64,000 nt of DNA from Bathynomus jamesi (GCA_023014485.1 JAJOZX010000998.1:544501-608500), one strand, 5' to 3'. Shown: positions 1 through 11,426, counted from the stretch's first letter. Notes: generated from the letters alone by a model not told the origin. Made by a program: numbers and translations.

Positions 1-330
1 ACCAGACCTCACACCACTAGACTTTTTTTTATGGGGATACTTAAAAGACAAAGTCTACGCTATAAAACCTACAACAGTCGCTGAATTGAGAGCAGCCATT
101 GAACGAGAATGCACACAAATACCAAACGAAATGTTTCGTGATGTTTGCGATTCCATTGCTTCGCGTTATCAGCAGTGCCTGGACCAGAACGGACGTCAGT
201 TTGAAAACAGGCGTTGACAAAACAATTAAATAATGTCTGTAGATTCTATTACATTTTGAAAATGAAATGTATTGTAATAAACACTGCCTTTATAAGTATT
301 TAAAGTGTGTATACATTTTTTTGGGACGCC

Positions 331-333
<3 letters not shown>
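1..333 (+). mobile_element. 3' end of a 905-bp mariner-type element (window-truncated)
   Basis: This stretch is nearly identical to the right-hand third of the complete elements at 46,362-47,266 and 53,111-54,016. It encodes the transposase C-terminus, starting inside the third-aspartate motif (DLTPLDFF, then LWGYLKDKVYA) and ending in QFENRR followed by TGA near 216. It finishes in the inverted repeat TTTGGGACGCCCTG at 333, followed by TA. The left end lies outside the window, so it cannot be told whether this copy is full length or carries the internal deletion of its sisters. Near-identity of the three copies suggests recent amplification. Confidence 0.9.

Positions 334-363
<30 letters not shown>
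334..363. repeat. (TA)n microsatellite abutting mariner end
   Basis: About 15 TA units begin directly at the mariner terminus. Reading frames through it give meaningless IYIYIY peptides. Confidence 0.95.
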
Positions 364-365
<2 letters not shown>

Positions 366-720
366 GCGCCTCGGTGGTGTAGTGGTTAGCGTCGCTGACT
401 ACGAATCCATCGGCCCCGGGTTCGAAACCCGACGGCAGCCGGCGCGAAACAAAACCCAGCTGTTCATCCTTCCACACAATAAAGAAAGTGGTTGGTAGAT
501 AAATGGGTACCCTAGGTGGCCTAGTGGTTAAGACGCTGGGCTGCTGATGGGGCGTGGTTCGGATTCCATGTTAAACTGTAGGTCTAAGGTGGAGTGAAAA
601 GCTTGACCTTCGTCAGAATGAACAATGCGGGCGGAAGCTAAGGAAAGGTTAACCAAAGGTATATATGAAAACATAGTGGTGGCCATAAGTCACGCATCAC
701 CCCACCAATTTAAAAAAAAT
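364..720 (+). repeat. tRNA-derived SINE with two tRNA-like heads
   Basis: Positions 366-446 carry a good RNA polymerase III box A (GGTGTAGTGGTTAGC) and box B (GGGTTCGAAACCC), with partly paired ends (GCGCC / GGCGC). The anticodon arm does not pair convincingly, so this is a tRNA-like head and not a functional tRNA gene. A second box A-like segment (GGCCTAGTGGTTAAGACGCTGG) and a box B-like GGTTCGGATTCC follow from about 510. The segment ends in an A-rich tract near 710-720. This is the usual layout of an arthropod tRNA-SINE, possibly a dimer. The exact ends are not defined. Confidence 0.65.
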
Positions 721-825
721 ATTTAACGTAAAAGTAAAATACCAAATTTACTGTAAATGGTAGAAAAGATGTATTTAGAAACTACTCAAGCAAACAAAAC
801 ATATTAATGAATTGCGGTCAGTATT

Positions 826-1330
826 TCAACATTTACTCTTTTTTTTCAGCACTTCGGCGATACGTCGTGGCATGGAATTTACCAGTATTTCGCAATACTC
901 TGGCGTAATTTCCTGAGCCCACACCTTTATGGCTTCAAGCAAATTATTCAATGATGTAGGATTGTGACAGGTAACTTTTTCTTTGACGATTCGCCAGCAG
1001 TTCTCTATCGGGTTTAAATCGGGCGAGTTTCCCGGCCAAGGCCCGATCATCTGTAAACCCGAATTTCGGAGCCAATCAGACGCGGCTTTCATACGGTGAC
1101 ATGGCGCTCCGTTTTGATGAAAAAACCTAAATATCCTACAGGAGAAGGTGCCGCTGTTTATGGAGATGCGCCACACAACGTTTTTTCAGTAAGACAGAGT
1201 GCCATTTCACCGCACCAAAGCCCTTGTTTCGTCCATAAAACCTTTCAGGTACGAAACTTTGTTTAGTGAATTGTTCGGTTTTATTCCTTGAATATTTGCC
1301 AGGACAATGTTTATGTTCTTTGTTTTGCAT
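826..1330 (-). pseudogene. Tc1-like transposase fragment
   Basis: Two overlapping minus-strand frames (826-1176 and 1136-1330) cover the C-terminal half of a Tc1-type transposase. The diagnostic third-residue block PWPGNSPDLNPIENCW is present. The second-aspartate block normally reads QDNAPCH; here it reads HQNGAPCH, so the catalytic Asp is replaced. A frameshift near 1150 separates the halves and the N-terminal DNA-binding domain is absent. No inverted repeats were found around it. A dead fragment unrelated to the mariner elements elsewhere in the window. Confidence 0.8.
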
Positions 1331-1345
1331 TGCCCCTCGTGCATT

Positions 1346-2894
1346 TTAAGTGCGTTGTCCTTTGATATTGCGTGCTTTGTAGCCTTGTGGTCCTCCGAGA
1401 TGGATCCGTTGCCGCCTACCTGTTCTGGTATCTTCTTGCCATGTAGCGGTCCAGCTCGAGGGTTCCCAGCTGTGTCAGCTGTATAAGACTTAGCAGCCGT
1501 ATTGTGTCCGAGATGTTGAAAAATTTTTGTGTGCTATTTGTGTTTTTTTGCATTTTGGATGCATATATTTTTTTCTCACATTCCTTCTGTTGTCAATTGA
1601 AACTTGTCCTTTGTCCTTTGAACTTGTCAGGGGATGATGGTAGCAGCATTTTCTCAAGTACTGGCAGGTTTCATATGTCGTGTACGTCTTGCAAATGTTC
1701 GGATGGTAGAATTTGCATTTTCCACCAAATTTGCAGTGACCATTATTGTAGAAGTAGTTGTTGTTGTTGTTGGTTAGTCGATCAGCCCACCCTGATCGAG
1801 CAAGCCGGCGGCATGAAGGTAACCGATCGCCCTCTCCGGAGTGAACCAGAGGTTCAGCGCACTAGTGATGTTGTGTTGTGTTCTACGTTGTGCTAGAGCG
1901 GTACAGTCCGTCGTGGGAGTAAAACTGGCGTTACGTGAGTTCCCCAGGTATAGGACCTATGTCCCTATCGGGGAACGACCGGTTTCTCCCCCTCAGCATA
2001 GATTTCGAAGCAATTTACGAAGGGGTCCGGGGCTCAGGAGATCCCCCATCCCCCACCGATGTGGGAGGTGTTCTTTTTGGTCACGTGATTGACCAGTGCA
2101 CTACGTCGATTAGCTGATGATTCCATTTATAGGGCTAGGAGTCGGGGGAATCTTCTCCCCTAGCCATTAGCCTATGGATAGGCTGTATTGGGTTCCCGGA
2201 GTCAAGGGGTCCCCGATAAGTCTTTCGGGGTACGACAACACGTGACGACCGTACCTTGCACTACGTCGGTTAGCCTATGATTCCATGAATTTGTGTAAGG
2301 CTAGGAGTTGGGGGGAAATCTAATCTAATCTTCTCCCCAGAGCCATAGGCCTATGGATAGGCCTTGTATTGGGTTCCCGGGTGATGGGATCGCCGATAAG
2401 TCTAAACGTGTGCCGGGACAACCTGGAGAATTTTGCGAATGGAGCTAGTAGCCGCGCAAAGTAGCCTCTGTAGCCGTTCAATTAATTCTCGGTTCACGTC
2501 CCCGGGTACCTATCGAAGTTTGACCGTGGCTGAAAGCACCTATGAAAAGTAGGGCCGGGTGATCCCAGCCCGGCCGCAGACCCCTCTATAACCCACTCGT
2601 TGACTTATAAGTAGCGCGTCATAGGGCCTATGACTTCCGCCCAAATTTTCCATCAATCGCGCGCCCAACGCCTCGGCTCGTCGGAGCAACTGTCTCCCCG
2701 GTGCCTATGGCCCCATAGGGCTAGCGATCGGCAATAAGTAGAAGATGGAAGGTCGCAGATTGGGCTCTGAAGGCGCCCAAAATCTTGTGAATTTCAACAG
2801 ATAGGTAACATCTATGCAAGGGGTGAGATTGTGAGTTTGAGTCCCTGCCTTCTCACGTATCTACCAGTTGAATTAATTCCCGTAGCAATGTGAC
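1346..2894. other. GC-rich unassigned tract
   Basis: No gene is recognisable. From about 1,750 the DNA is GC-rich compared with its surroundings. It starts with a short GTT run and contains the tandem duplication described separately at 2,095-2,425. Open frames at 1504-2117 are short and match no family known to me. It could be the 5' or 3' untranslated part of a retroelement, perhaps of the adjacent LINE, but nothing proves that. Confidence 0.4.
2095..2425. repeat. Tandem duplication, about 165-bp unit
   Basis: Two diverged direct copies lie head to tail: about 2,095-2,256 and 2,257-2,425. Each begins GCACTACGTCG(A/G)TTAGC and contains a CTAGGAGT(C/T)GGGGG block, a CCTATGGATAGGC block and TTGGGTTCCCGG. 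The second copy carries a small insertion (AATCTAATCT). Divergence suggests an old duplication. Confidence 0.8.
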
Positions 2895-4610
2895 GTAGGA
2901 TGCTGCCTAATCGAAATTCTCACAACTTACCCAATGGGTGTTGTAGACCTGTCATAATGTGTTCAGTTGTTTGTAGTGTGTGATGGCACAGGTGGAAGGT
3001 GTTTTCTATGGAGTTGTCTAGTCTGTATTTATATGTCTGTAAGTTGGGGTGATGTCCACATCGGAATCGTACTAAGTTAACTCGATCCGATCTGGTCAGG
3101 CTGGTCTCTGACCTGTCAATGGGTGGCGGCTTCGCACCTAGGACCGCATTCGGACTGAGTCGTGTCAGTGCTTTGTTGTTAGGTGTGTGTGTATGTGTTT
3201 TCTGTACTGTGTGATATCTGTGGGGCGTGATATGGAATGGAGTATTTGGTTATAATGTGTCTCTGGTGTTACCTTAATGGTGCGAGGTGTCGGTGCATGA
3301 TTGTACATGTAGTGGCAAGGGTGATGTGGGTTAGTTATCGCTGCTGCCATGAATTGTGTTCCCTTCATATCTAAATGTTCCCTAACTTTCAGTATTTTTG
3401 TTTCTGTGTGCAGGTGTTCTATTGGTGTTGTTTGAGTGCATCCTGTAATGATACGAAGTGCGTTGTTTTGTATTGTGTGTAAGGTGTTTATGTGTGTTTG
3501 AGATAATGGGTGCCCAGCATGTGCTAGCATAGTCCATAACTGAGCGAATATATTGGTGTTGCTTAGTGTAAACTGTGGAGTTATCTGGTATTTTTTTGTG
3601 TTGCTTGTTAGCAAGGTGATGGTTGATTTTGTGGGCGCTACTTTGAGTCTATTGTGTGTGAGCCAGTTTTGTATACTGTTTATGTATGTTTGTAGTTTAT
3701 TTGTAGCGGTGTCGATGTGGTCGTGGGTGGGTGTTTTTTTTTTGGATGACTTGCTATTAAATGTGACATGTGAGTATCTTCCTGAAAGATAGTTGCTCAG
3801 CCACCTTCTGGTGTTATTGTGCATGTTTGTGTTGGGTATTTTGTTTATGAGAGGGAAACGCGGGACAGCATCAAATGCTTTACTAATGTCTAGTGTTGCT
3901 AATAGCGTACGTTGAGTTGGTCGTCTGGAGTTGATGCCATCCATGATGTGCTGTGCGAGGTTAGTGAGTAATGTCGTGGTTGAGTGGTGAGGTCTGAATC
4001 CATGTTGAGTAGGCGATAGTGGTATGTGTGGGTTGATGATTTGTAAGATTAGTCTTTTTGTTACTTTGGAAGGTGTACATAGTAAAGTAATGGGTCTATA
4101 GGAAGCTGGTTCTGTTGGATTTTTGTTTGGTTTGAGTAGTGTAATAATTTTACCTTGTTTCCATATGATAGGAATAATACAGTGTTGGTATGAATATATG
4201 CTGAAGTTTGTGAGAGCTAGTATTCCCTGTGGGCCCAAGTGTTTAAGGTGTATGTTAGATATGTTGTCTGGTCCAGTAGCCTTCGAATTCTTAATGTTTT
4301 TGATGATCTTGGTGGTCTGGTCTGTATTGAAGGGTGTAATGGTCGTGTCGAGTCTGTAGGTTTTCTTGTGTCTGGCTGTTTGTCTGTCTGCGTGTTTCTG
4401 GTCGTTGTCTCTGTTGAAGTGACTTATCTTTGCGTAGTGATTAACTAGAATGTTAGCTTGTTGTGTATATGTTTGGATATTATTTTGGCTGCGACAGATA
4501 GCCGCGTGTGAGGTGTGAATGCCAGTTAGAGTGGGTAATGCTGTTTATAGTCTTGTATAGCCTGGATGTATCTGTGGAGTGGTTTAGTGTTGTTATGAAT
4601 TCTCTAAATG
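2895..4610 (-). pseudogene. Non-LTR retrotransposon, reverse transcriptase with internal deletions
   Basis: The longest frame (3165-4238) is open for 357 codons and extends upstream to about 4,500 through KNIKNSKATGPDNIS. It contains RT blocks PASYRPITLL, QHGFRPHHSTTTL and TLDISKAFDAV, the last bearing the first catalytic Asp. The block that should follow (GVPQGSVLSP through the YADD box) is missing: the reading passes from YLSGRYSHVTF almost directly to LTHNRLKVAPTKST. A second shortening occurs near TPQFTLSNT. Downstream of the stop, another frame (about 2,950-3,160) gives VNLVRFRCGHHPNLQTYKYR and a C-x2-H-like zinc motif, the usual C-terminal end of these RTs. Without YADD it cannot be active. 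Confidence 0.8.
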
Positions 4611-6239
4611 TTTCTCTTTGTTTTTCTTTAAGTTTGTTGTTTATTTCTGTGTTGCACACAGGAGGGTGTTCGTAAATACATTCTCCTCCCTAATACCTGC
4701 ATATTCCTTTCACATAGTATTTACATATATTTTCTTCCCCATTTTTACTTGGGGCTTTTGTTTTTGGTGGTTTCAGTATGGTTTCTTTATTGTCTACTTG
4801 TTTTGTCCTATTGCTGCTAATGCCCTTTGTTTGAAAACTTTGGATTTGGTTTTGTGCCTCTGTTTCCTCTGTTGGTGCTTCTTTTATTTCTATTATTTCT
4901 ACTTTTGCAGTTTCCTTTCGTACTATCTTCGTTCCTTCTATTTCTTTTTACTGTTCACTATTCATAAGCTCGTCTTTTGCCTTTTCCTCATAGTCTCGTT
5001 CTGCTTTAAAAACCATAAACGAGTTTATTTCGATTATGCAGCTTTTGCAGAACTTGATTCCGTTCACTTGTTTGGCGCCCGTTATAAGACAGATTTCTTC
5101 GTCGCTTCACTTAAGACATTGAAATTCAACTAAAGTCTGGCAAAGATCGCAACGAATCGACTTTGATTCATTTGTTTCTTTTTTACAGTATCCACAGGGT
5201 TACATAATTGATTTACACTGACATGTTTCCAATGGTATGTAAATGATTGTGCTCGAAATATTAACTGAAAATAGTAATTTATTAAGTGAGGTATTTGATT
5301 CGAATTTAGAAATGTGGGAGGGAAAGTTTTTCCGTTATTCCGTGGGTGGGGTGTGGAATGCTGTAGGTTCTCTCTGATTGGTGCCCTGGAGTGTACCCCG
5401 GGGGATAACTGAGAGATATTGCCTTTCGATGGGCAGTTAGATTTCCTCCGAGAGAAAACACTCGGAATAGATTGCATAGATTAAATTGCTTTAATCTTAT
5501 TTGTTTTATTTCAACAAACGCCGCTATTTCACCACTTAAATAGGCATACGACTGTGTTCACTGAATATTCACTCAAAAATTGGCACTACTTAAAAAGGAT
5601 TAACTGCAGGATTTTTATTGTAATATCACTTTTGTTCGGACTTTCCAACGAAACACGTGTAACCGTCACACTAGGCAGGAAAACATATATAAGGATGCAG
5701 GAAAAAAAAAGTATATATATATATATATGTTCGCATTTTATACAATACGCGTATCCGATTCATTTACAAAGGGGAATCTACGGACTACTTCGCTAAACAC
5801 GAGGTTTTCATTACCCTTATAATCACACAAATCTAGCTTTTTTAAGAAAACTGAATAGCTGTTCCCGCCTGCCAGAAATTAAATAAAGCAGAGGCAATGA
5901 TGTCCACACTCATTTGAGAATAAAATTTGATAGCGTTGCGGGTTCCACACAACTCGTTGTATACGTAACTTTTTTATAAACCCATAATTACGGGGGTCGA
6001 GCCATAATTGTAGTGCTAAAGAGTCATAACAATACACACATTCTCTATTTCTAGCAAATATCCCGAACCAGTGGGTACCCGGGCTGCCAAGGGATCTGGT
6101 GTTAACTATAAATGCGACATTTTTTTTTCGTAATCAGTTGTTTCAATTTTTCACTTTTTTGTATAAGTCCCGGCGAATATGTTTTGCGTGAAACAATCCT
6201 GCATCCTAACCTCACGTAACGTCATTTCAGCCATTATTT
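4611..6239. other. Region without recognised genes
   Basis: 4,611-5,130 may be the decayed 5' part of the adjacent LINE, since the minus strand is lysine-rich but full of stops. The plus-strand 171-codon frame (4618-5133) is Phe/Tyr/Leu-rich, as expected from the complement of an A-rich coding strand, and is not considered a gene. The 115-codon minus frame at 5130-5477 resembles nothing known to me. A short (TA)n lies at about 5,711-5,728. From about 5,850 to 6,239 should lie the missing left end of Polinton 1, but no inverted repeat matching Polinton 2 was found. Confidence 0.4.
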
Positions 6240-7506
6240 TTAAAAATCACTAGATACACTTCTGAAGCGGTCAACCTCGATGACGCTCTGGCCTTCCAAG
6301 TAAAACAGTACACTTATCGCGTTGATTAATGCTTCACCAAATTCAAATCTTATACCAAGACTGCTGTATGACTGGGGGTTGAGATGTGTGCTCACGCTGC
6401 CACACTGAACAGCCGACAGATCAAATGCAAACAGCGTACTTCCATTTATAAACTCGTCTATAGTGACACCCGAGCCAAACACATCACATCAAGTATTATC
6501 GCGAGACAGATTGTGGTATGCGCTTATACAAAAAGAAAATTTGGGGCCTGTAAAGTAATTCACTTCCAAAGCCCCATCAACAGATGCGCCATTAATATGT
6601 AAATTTATATTTTTCAAGCAGAAATTTTGGAATTTGAAGGCCGATTTCTTATACTCACCGACCATGGCCTTATGATCAAGCAAGCCGATAAGAACGCGCT
6701 GTGGGAGAATACCCAAGGTCACATTTTCTATCTGCTTGATAGTTACACCCGCCGTGACGGTATGCATTTTTAAAATCACGCGCTTCTCAATTTCCATCTG
6801 CTTGGTGGCAGACAGCTTCACGCGCCGAACTCTAAAATACGTATCTAAAATGTGTACAACAGTAGGTTTGATAGATTGCTCGCTACCCTCATCCAGATTT
6901 AAACATATCTTGGGGGCTGTACGTCTAATTTTGATCCTCATTTCAACACCGTTCAAAAGCAGCTTATCTTGCGACAAAAAATCAGAATGGAGTCGTGCGT
7001 ATGAATCGTAAATTTTCTTTTTAGAATTTTTAAATTTATTTTTTAAACTGTCCATCAATTGGGGGGGTATAATACCCCTGAGCCGCCAAATGTGTCTTTT
7101 TTGCCTCTCTCGTAAAGTTTAAAACAGTTTCTAAATAGGCCTTATAAAGGTGATGGCAAGCGCCAGGTCAAACGTTAGTTTCATTTAGGTACACATCACA
7201 TTGACTTATCGGTGTGTGTAGGAAGTTGTTTTCAGGGTATACTGCGTAATCCTCTTCACAATATGTGCCAGCCGAATGTGCAATTCTTAGTTTAGTGTAA
7301 AGAAACACGTTGGAAGAGTAAAAAAAATTACTCCCTGACAAAGAAATCGCGAACTCTATAGGCGCAGTCGTTGATTCAATAGCGTTGAGACGATGAATTG
7401 TGATGAATTCGGTCTCCACAATACTTGTTTGCGTCAGAGGCATAACAAAGAGATTTAACTCTGATTTTCAGCATTCCGAACTGTGAGGGTGAATAAAATA
7501 GGTCAT
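6240..7506 (-). pseudogene. Polinton major capsid protein (double jelly-roll)
   Basis: Belongs to the protein group often labelled F54H12.2-like in invertebrate genomes, now understood as the Polinton major capsid protein. The N-terminal part (about 7,168-7,506) contains FITIHRLNAIESTTAPIEF and VFLYTKLRIAHSAGTY. The central part (6489-7058) has LLLNGVEMRIKIRRT and YFRVRRVKLS. The C-terminal part (6240-6482) has FDLSAVQCG and IRFEFGEAL. At least one stop and three frame changes separate these blocks. About eleven codons found in the Polinton 2 gene after EIEK are missing. Compared by eye, the central block is only about 56% identical to the copy at 40,742, less conserved than PolB. Confidence 0.85.
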
Positions 7507-7655
7507 AGCAGCAGTTAATGCAGCCTTCTACTTCAGTTGTACAATCACCTATGAGAGGCATCTGTATCAGATTTACCTTACATAGTTTTTAAAAAATAAC
7601 TCCACGACGGTTTCATACGCTTAGAACATTTCTTTTTTTGAAGTCCCTTGCCGCT

Positions 7656-7853
7656 TTACACCACGGTTTTCTGCTTAGCTTTCCCTTTTTTCCCACGTCG
7701 TACAGTACGCTTTCTTCCTCTGACAGCAACCTTTTGTTTTTTCTTTCTTCTAAAACCCCTACCGCGCATTTTTCTCTTCGCATCTTCGACGATTTCATCC
7801 CGTTTACGTCGTAAGTGTTTTCTGAAAATTTATTTAGGTTTGGTACCTGACAT
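7656..7853 (-). pseudogene. Very basic core-like protein (C-terminal half)
   Basis: A 66-codon frame starting at ATG 7,851-7,853, with one in-frame TAA at codon 8. Beyond it the product is dominated by Arg and Lys, including DAKRKMRGRG and a GKKGKAKQK tail. The matching gene in Polinton 2 (40,266-40,602) has a longer N-terminal half that is absent here; the preceding minor capsid gene runs straight into this remnant. Small basic proteins with a GLGSIF-type N-terminus sit next to capsid genes in many Polintons and resemble adenovirus core or minor virion proteins; a DNA-condensing or internal capsid role is inferred. An overlapping frame (7613-7798) in another phase is a shadow. Confidence 0.7.
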
Positions 7854-8600
7854 AATGAGGTTTATCATCTGTGATGTTCAAACTCTTACCACTATGATCG
7901 GGAATGTGCACAATGCGTAACAAACGAGCCTGGGTGTCTCCAAGAAATTGGTGGTCCACGATATTACTATAAACATAACACATGCCCGGGGGAGGGCCTC
8001 CAGCGGTTAATTTCGGTAATTTTAGTTGGTACAATAAGCTGAATAAGTCATGCTGTGACTCGTGAAAAGTGTCTCTTTGGAAGGCCGCGCCATATCTGCT
8101 CTCGGGTATAATTTTGAACAGTTCATTGTCCTTAATATTTTTACGAGCCGTTGATTTTAGCAACAAAGTAGGGGCCGGTGTGTCTTTGTTTACGACTTCA
8201 AAAAGTAAATCAGTGGTGAGGCTTGACCTTTCCAGACTCCCATTTAAAGCCCTCACAATATCCTCGGCTGTGGCTGTGTCATAATACCCATGTCCTAGTG
8301 TTACTTTTTTACTGTAGTACCGTAACTCGCCGCTCCAGGCTGAACGCATGGTATCATCTAAAGTTATGCCTAATTTTTCACACTCATCGAGTCTTCTAAG
8401 AATCAGAAAAACAGCCTCTTTCTTCTCAATACTTAAAAACTTGGTGGTCAATTGAAATTCACACAAGCCGACCTCGATGATTCACGCCCCAAATCGATAG
8501 GTCCATCCAGTTCTGTTATAAAGCTGGACAGGGTGTTGTCAGGATACATGCCCAAAGAGGCAGAAGAGGGTAGTGTGATGTAGAAGTGGTTAGGCAACAT
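7834..8600 (-). pseudogene. Polinton minor capsid protein (penton-like)
   Basis: ATG at 8,598-8,600 opens HFYITLPSSASLGMYPDNT, the typical Polinton minor capsid start. A frameshift near 8,475 is followed by a long open frame (7834-8466) with FLSIEKKEAVFLILRR, CYVYSNIVDHQFLGDTQ and LRIVHIPDHSGKSLN. The C-terminus stops shortly after DDKPHYV, whereas Polinton 2 continues for roughly 40 more codons. A deletion of roughly 250-300 bp has therefore removed the end of this gene and the beginning of the basic protein gene. The start lies eight bases beyond the integrase stop, so the genes are tightly packed. A single jelly-roll capsid vertex role is known for the family. Confidence 0.82.
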
Positions 8601-8672
8601 TTTGTATACTACTTAAGTTTCATTAATGCTTGAGATTTTATAAAGGAGTTGAAGCTTTCAGGGTACCCTAGC

Positions 8673-9029
8673 CAGTGACGTAGTCAGGAATGTCCCAAGA
8701 GTGGGGGCGAACTTGAGCTACGTTCGTCAGGTTCCGTGGTGAATCGGGCGAGCCCATACAGTTAGGGGGTCTGGGGGAGAGCTGGAAGCTTCCCCAGCGG
8801 GGTCCGGGGCGGGGCCCCGTAAGCCAGGACATTTTAAGCTTATTTTGTGTAAAAACTCTCTGAAAATGTCAGTGCAACTGCCATTTCTGAACAGCCACTA
8901 TACAGCCATCCACATGAAATATGTATCCTTTCCAATAACCTTGGTTGTAATTATCGCAGATTTTTTCCTGGACTTTCCAAGAGGGGTGGACGACCGCCTC
9001 CGTCGCCCCCTCCCTTGGCTACGTCCCTG
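8673..9029. mobile_element. Non-autonomous hAT-type element (357 bp)
   Basis: Inverted ends read CAGTGACGTAGTCAGG on the left and, from the right end, CAGGGACGTAGCCAAGG. The flanks form an 8-bp target duplication with one mismatch: ACCCTAGC (8,665-8,672) and ACCCTAAC (9,030-9,037). Eight-base duplications are the hAT signature. No transposase remnant was seen inside. The insertion splits the integrase chromodomain and thus post-dates Polinton 1. Confidence 0.8.
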
Positions 9030-9204
9030 ACCCTAACCACTTCACCAGATACATCTTTCTCTTGCCTGTACCTTTACTTCCTGAAATTTTCTAAATTTTA
9101 AACGCTTTTTTACCTAAATTAAATGCCACTTTCTGCATCTCCTCGCCATAAAGGCCGCCGCTAACTTCTTCACCATTCAAATTAGTAATTTTGACTAGTA
9201 CCGT

Positions 9205-10550
9205 GTCAAAATTCGCGGACGATACTAACTAGGCTAGGTAGGGTTGTTAACGAGGACGATAGAAATAGGCTCCAAGACGATGTAAATAGGATTATGGAGT
9301 GGACGGTTAAGTGGAAGATGCAATTTAACGTAGACAAATGTAAAGTTTTGCATATAGGTTCTCGTAACAATAATTACACGTACACGATGGATGGTAGAGA
9401 GTTAGAGAGCGTTGACGAGGAAGTAGATTTAGGCGTACGCGATCTAAGGATTTAAAGGTTAGGAACCAGTGCCTGGAGTCTTGCGCAAAAGTTAATAGGA
9501 TGTTAGGCTTCATAGCGCGTAATTTCGAATTTAAATCGAAGGATATTATATTGCCCCTTTACAATTCCCTAGTCAGGCCTCATTTAGAATATGCCGTTCA
9601 GTTTTGGTGCCCGTATTTGCGCTAGGATATTGATAGGTTAGAAAGGGTCAGCGGTCGTGCACGAAACTAATTCCGTCATTGCGCAACAAGCCTTATGAAG
9701 ATAGGATTAAAGTGTTAAACTTGCATTCACTCGAAACTAGGAGATTAAGGGGGGAGCTTATTGAAGTTTTCAAAATCGTTAATAACATTGATAACGTAAA
9801 TTTTGACGAACTGTTCACTTTCAATAATAGCAATACTCGTAATAACGGATTTAAGTTGCGTGGTAGACGTTTCATTACTAATATCGCTAAAAACTTATTT
9901 ACGTTTAAAGTAACTGATAAATGGAATAATCTTCCCGCGTCAGTCGTTCACTCTACCAGCGTTAATATGTTTAAGAACCGTTTAGATAGGCATTTTAAAA
10001 ATATTAACGTTGTTTAAAATAAAAAACAATTAGTAACGGGAGCTCTGGGGTGGTGATCGAGGATGAGTCTGTTGACGATTAATGCCAGCTTGTGACATGC
10101 CAGCGTGTGATACCAGCAATAAAATTAAAAAAAAAAATTAGACTAACATGAACGTAGATGTAGCTCGTAGAGTAAACTAACCCACTTTTTGTTTAACTTT
10201 ACCTACTTTTTTTTTCTTATCATCTCTTTACTTGCATGTATGTAACTCTCTGTACTTGCATGTCTGTAGTTTGCATGGTATGACTGTGAGTTAAGACTGT
10301 GTTTGCATGGTTTGTAAGCGTTCTTATTTTACTTCTTTCATATTTCACCCCTTTCCTATTCTCCGACTATTTTTCTGACTTGTCGGCAGTGGCCGGCGGA
10401 TGATGATGGTGAGTCTTTTTTCTCTTTTCTGAATGAATGTTAACCCATGAGTGATAGGTGTTGCTACTTACTTAACCCCCTACTCTTTCCTTTCTCTCGG
10501 GCTAACCTTAGAGTGGATCTTAGGGTCTTTGTTAGCCTTAGCTTCTGTAG
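9205..10550 (+). pseudogene. 5'-truncated CR1/L2-like LINE
   Basis: It begins within the RT catalytic box (KFADDTKLG, the YADD equivalent). It runs through WTVKWKMQFNVDKCKVLHIGS, HLEYAVQFWCPY and the C-terminal block MRNKPYEDRIKVLNLHS to FKNRLDRHF, stop near 10,016. Small frameshifts near 9,440 and a stop near 9,623 break it. A 3' untranslated part follows to about 10,550, with an A-rich stretch near 10,120. 5' truncation is the normal outcome of target-primed insertion. It lies inside the Polinton 1 integrase gene, opposite to it. Exact ends are uncertain by tens of bases. Confidence 0.85.
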
Positions 10551-11426
10551 ATCTGTTGATAATACATTATCACATCGTCTTTAGGCCTCACAGATCTAAC
10601 TTTAAAAATCTCCTGAGTCCACCCTTGCTCAAAGCCTTTCGCGGACTTATTCCCCGCTCGTGACAGTCTTACATAATCATTAATTTTGAAACGCTCAGAG
10701 CGTGGTGGTGCTCTACGGTTATCTTTTCTCGCCTCAGGCTCTCTGGGATCTCTTTTTAAAAGCTCGTTAGATGTTCCAATAATACGATGCCGTGACCGGT
10801 TGTGGGATGAAGCCAGAGGCTCCAGATTGTCTATATATCTGTATGTGTTTTTATGTGTGAAATAACGATGCATACGTTCCTTTGTGGTACGCTGAACTCT
10901 TTCGGCTAAAGATGCCTTTTGTATAGAAGGGGATGTGTAATAACTGATATTAAACTCCGTCAACATGTTCTGGAAGGCTCGGTCTATAAATTCTTTGCCC
11001 AAATCTGTACAAAAATAGCCAGGAATCTTCTTTTCTTTGAACATCAACGCTTTGTTGGCTTTAGCAACTGATTCAGGCGATTTATTTTTTAGCAGGATTA
11101 ACCACAAATATCTATAGAACACGTGTATTATAATTATAAACAAAATATATCTATACCCGTTATTATACACTGAATACCTCTGCATGTCTGTTAAATCCGC
11201 TTGCCAAATAGAATCAACCGAGGCTGCTAATGTCTTAGCAGTTTTAAACCTTCTTTTCACCGGTTTATGTAGTGTATAAGCATCTTGCTCGAGCAAAAAC
11301 CTCTCAACATTTTTTTCTCTACTCCCTCATTATAACGCCTCTGTACAATCTATTAACACCTCCGTAGGAGGCTGAATTAGATATGTCATAATAATTTTTT
11401 CTTAATATGTTAGCCATTTGCGTATT

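Larger units (their letters stand above)
8609..11417 (-). pseudogene. Polinton retroviral-type integrase, split by two insertions
   Basis: The N-terminal and core part lie at about 10,550-11,417 (start ATG 11,415-11,417, frameshift near 11,310). The catalytic triad is visible: Asp in WQADLTDM, Asp in FCTDLGKEF, Glu in LAERVQRTTKERM. The C-terminal part lies at 9,030-9,200 and 8,609-8,672: FKVRSVRPKDD at the core end should continue into the segment near 9,190-9,030 that carries KVAFNLGKKAF and KMYLVKWLG, and the chromodomain-like YPESFNSFIKS follows at 8,672. A 5'-truncated LINE separates core from C-terminus. A 357-bp hAT-type element splits the chromodomain between WLG and YPE. One in-frame stop is also present. 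The protein would integrate linear element ends. Confidence 0.85.

Noticed and set aside
366..446. Functional tRNA gene
   Set aside because: Box A and box B are good, but the anticodon arm does not pair and the acceptor stem is imperfect. It continues into SINE-like sequence.
4618..5133. 171-codon Phe/Tyr-rich frame as a membrane protein
   Set aside because: Its composition is what the complement of an A-rich strand gives, and no start context or relative is evident.
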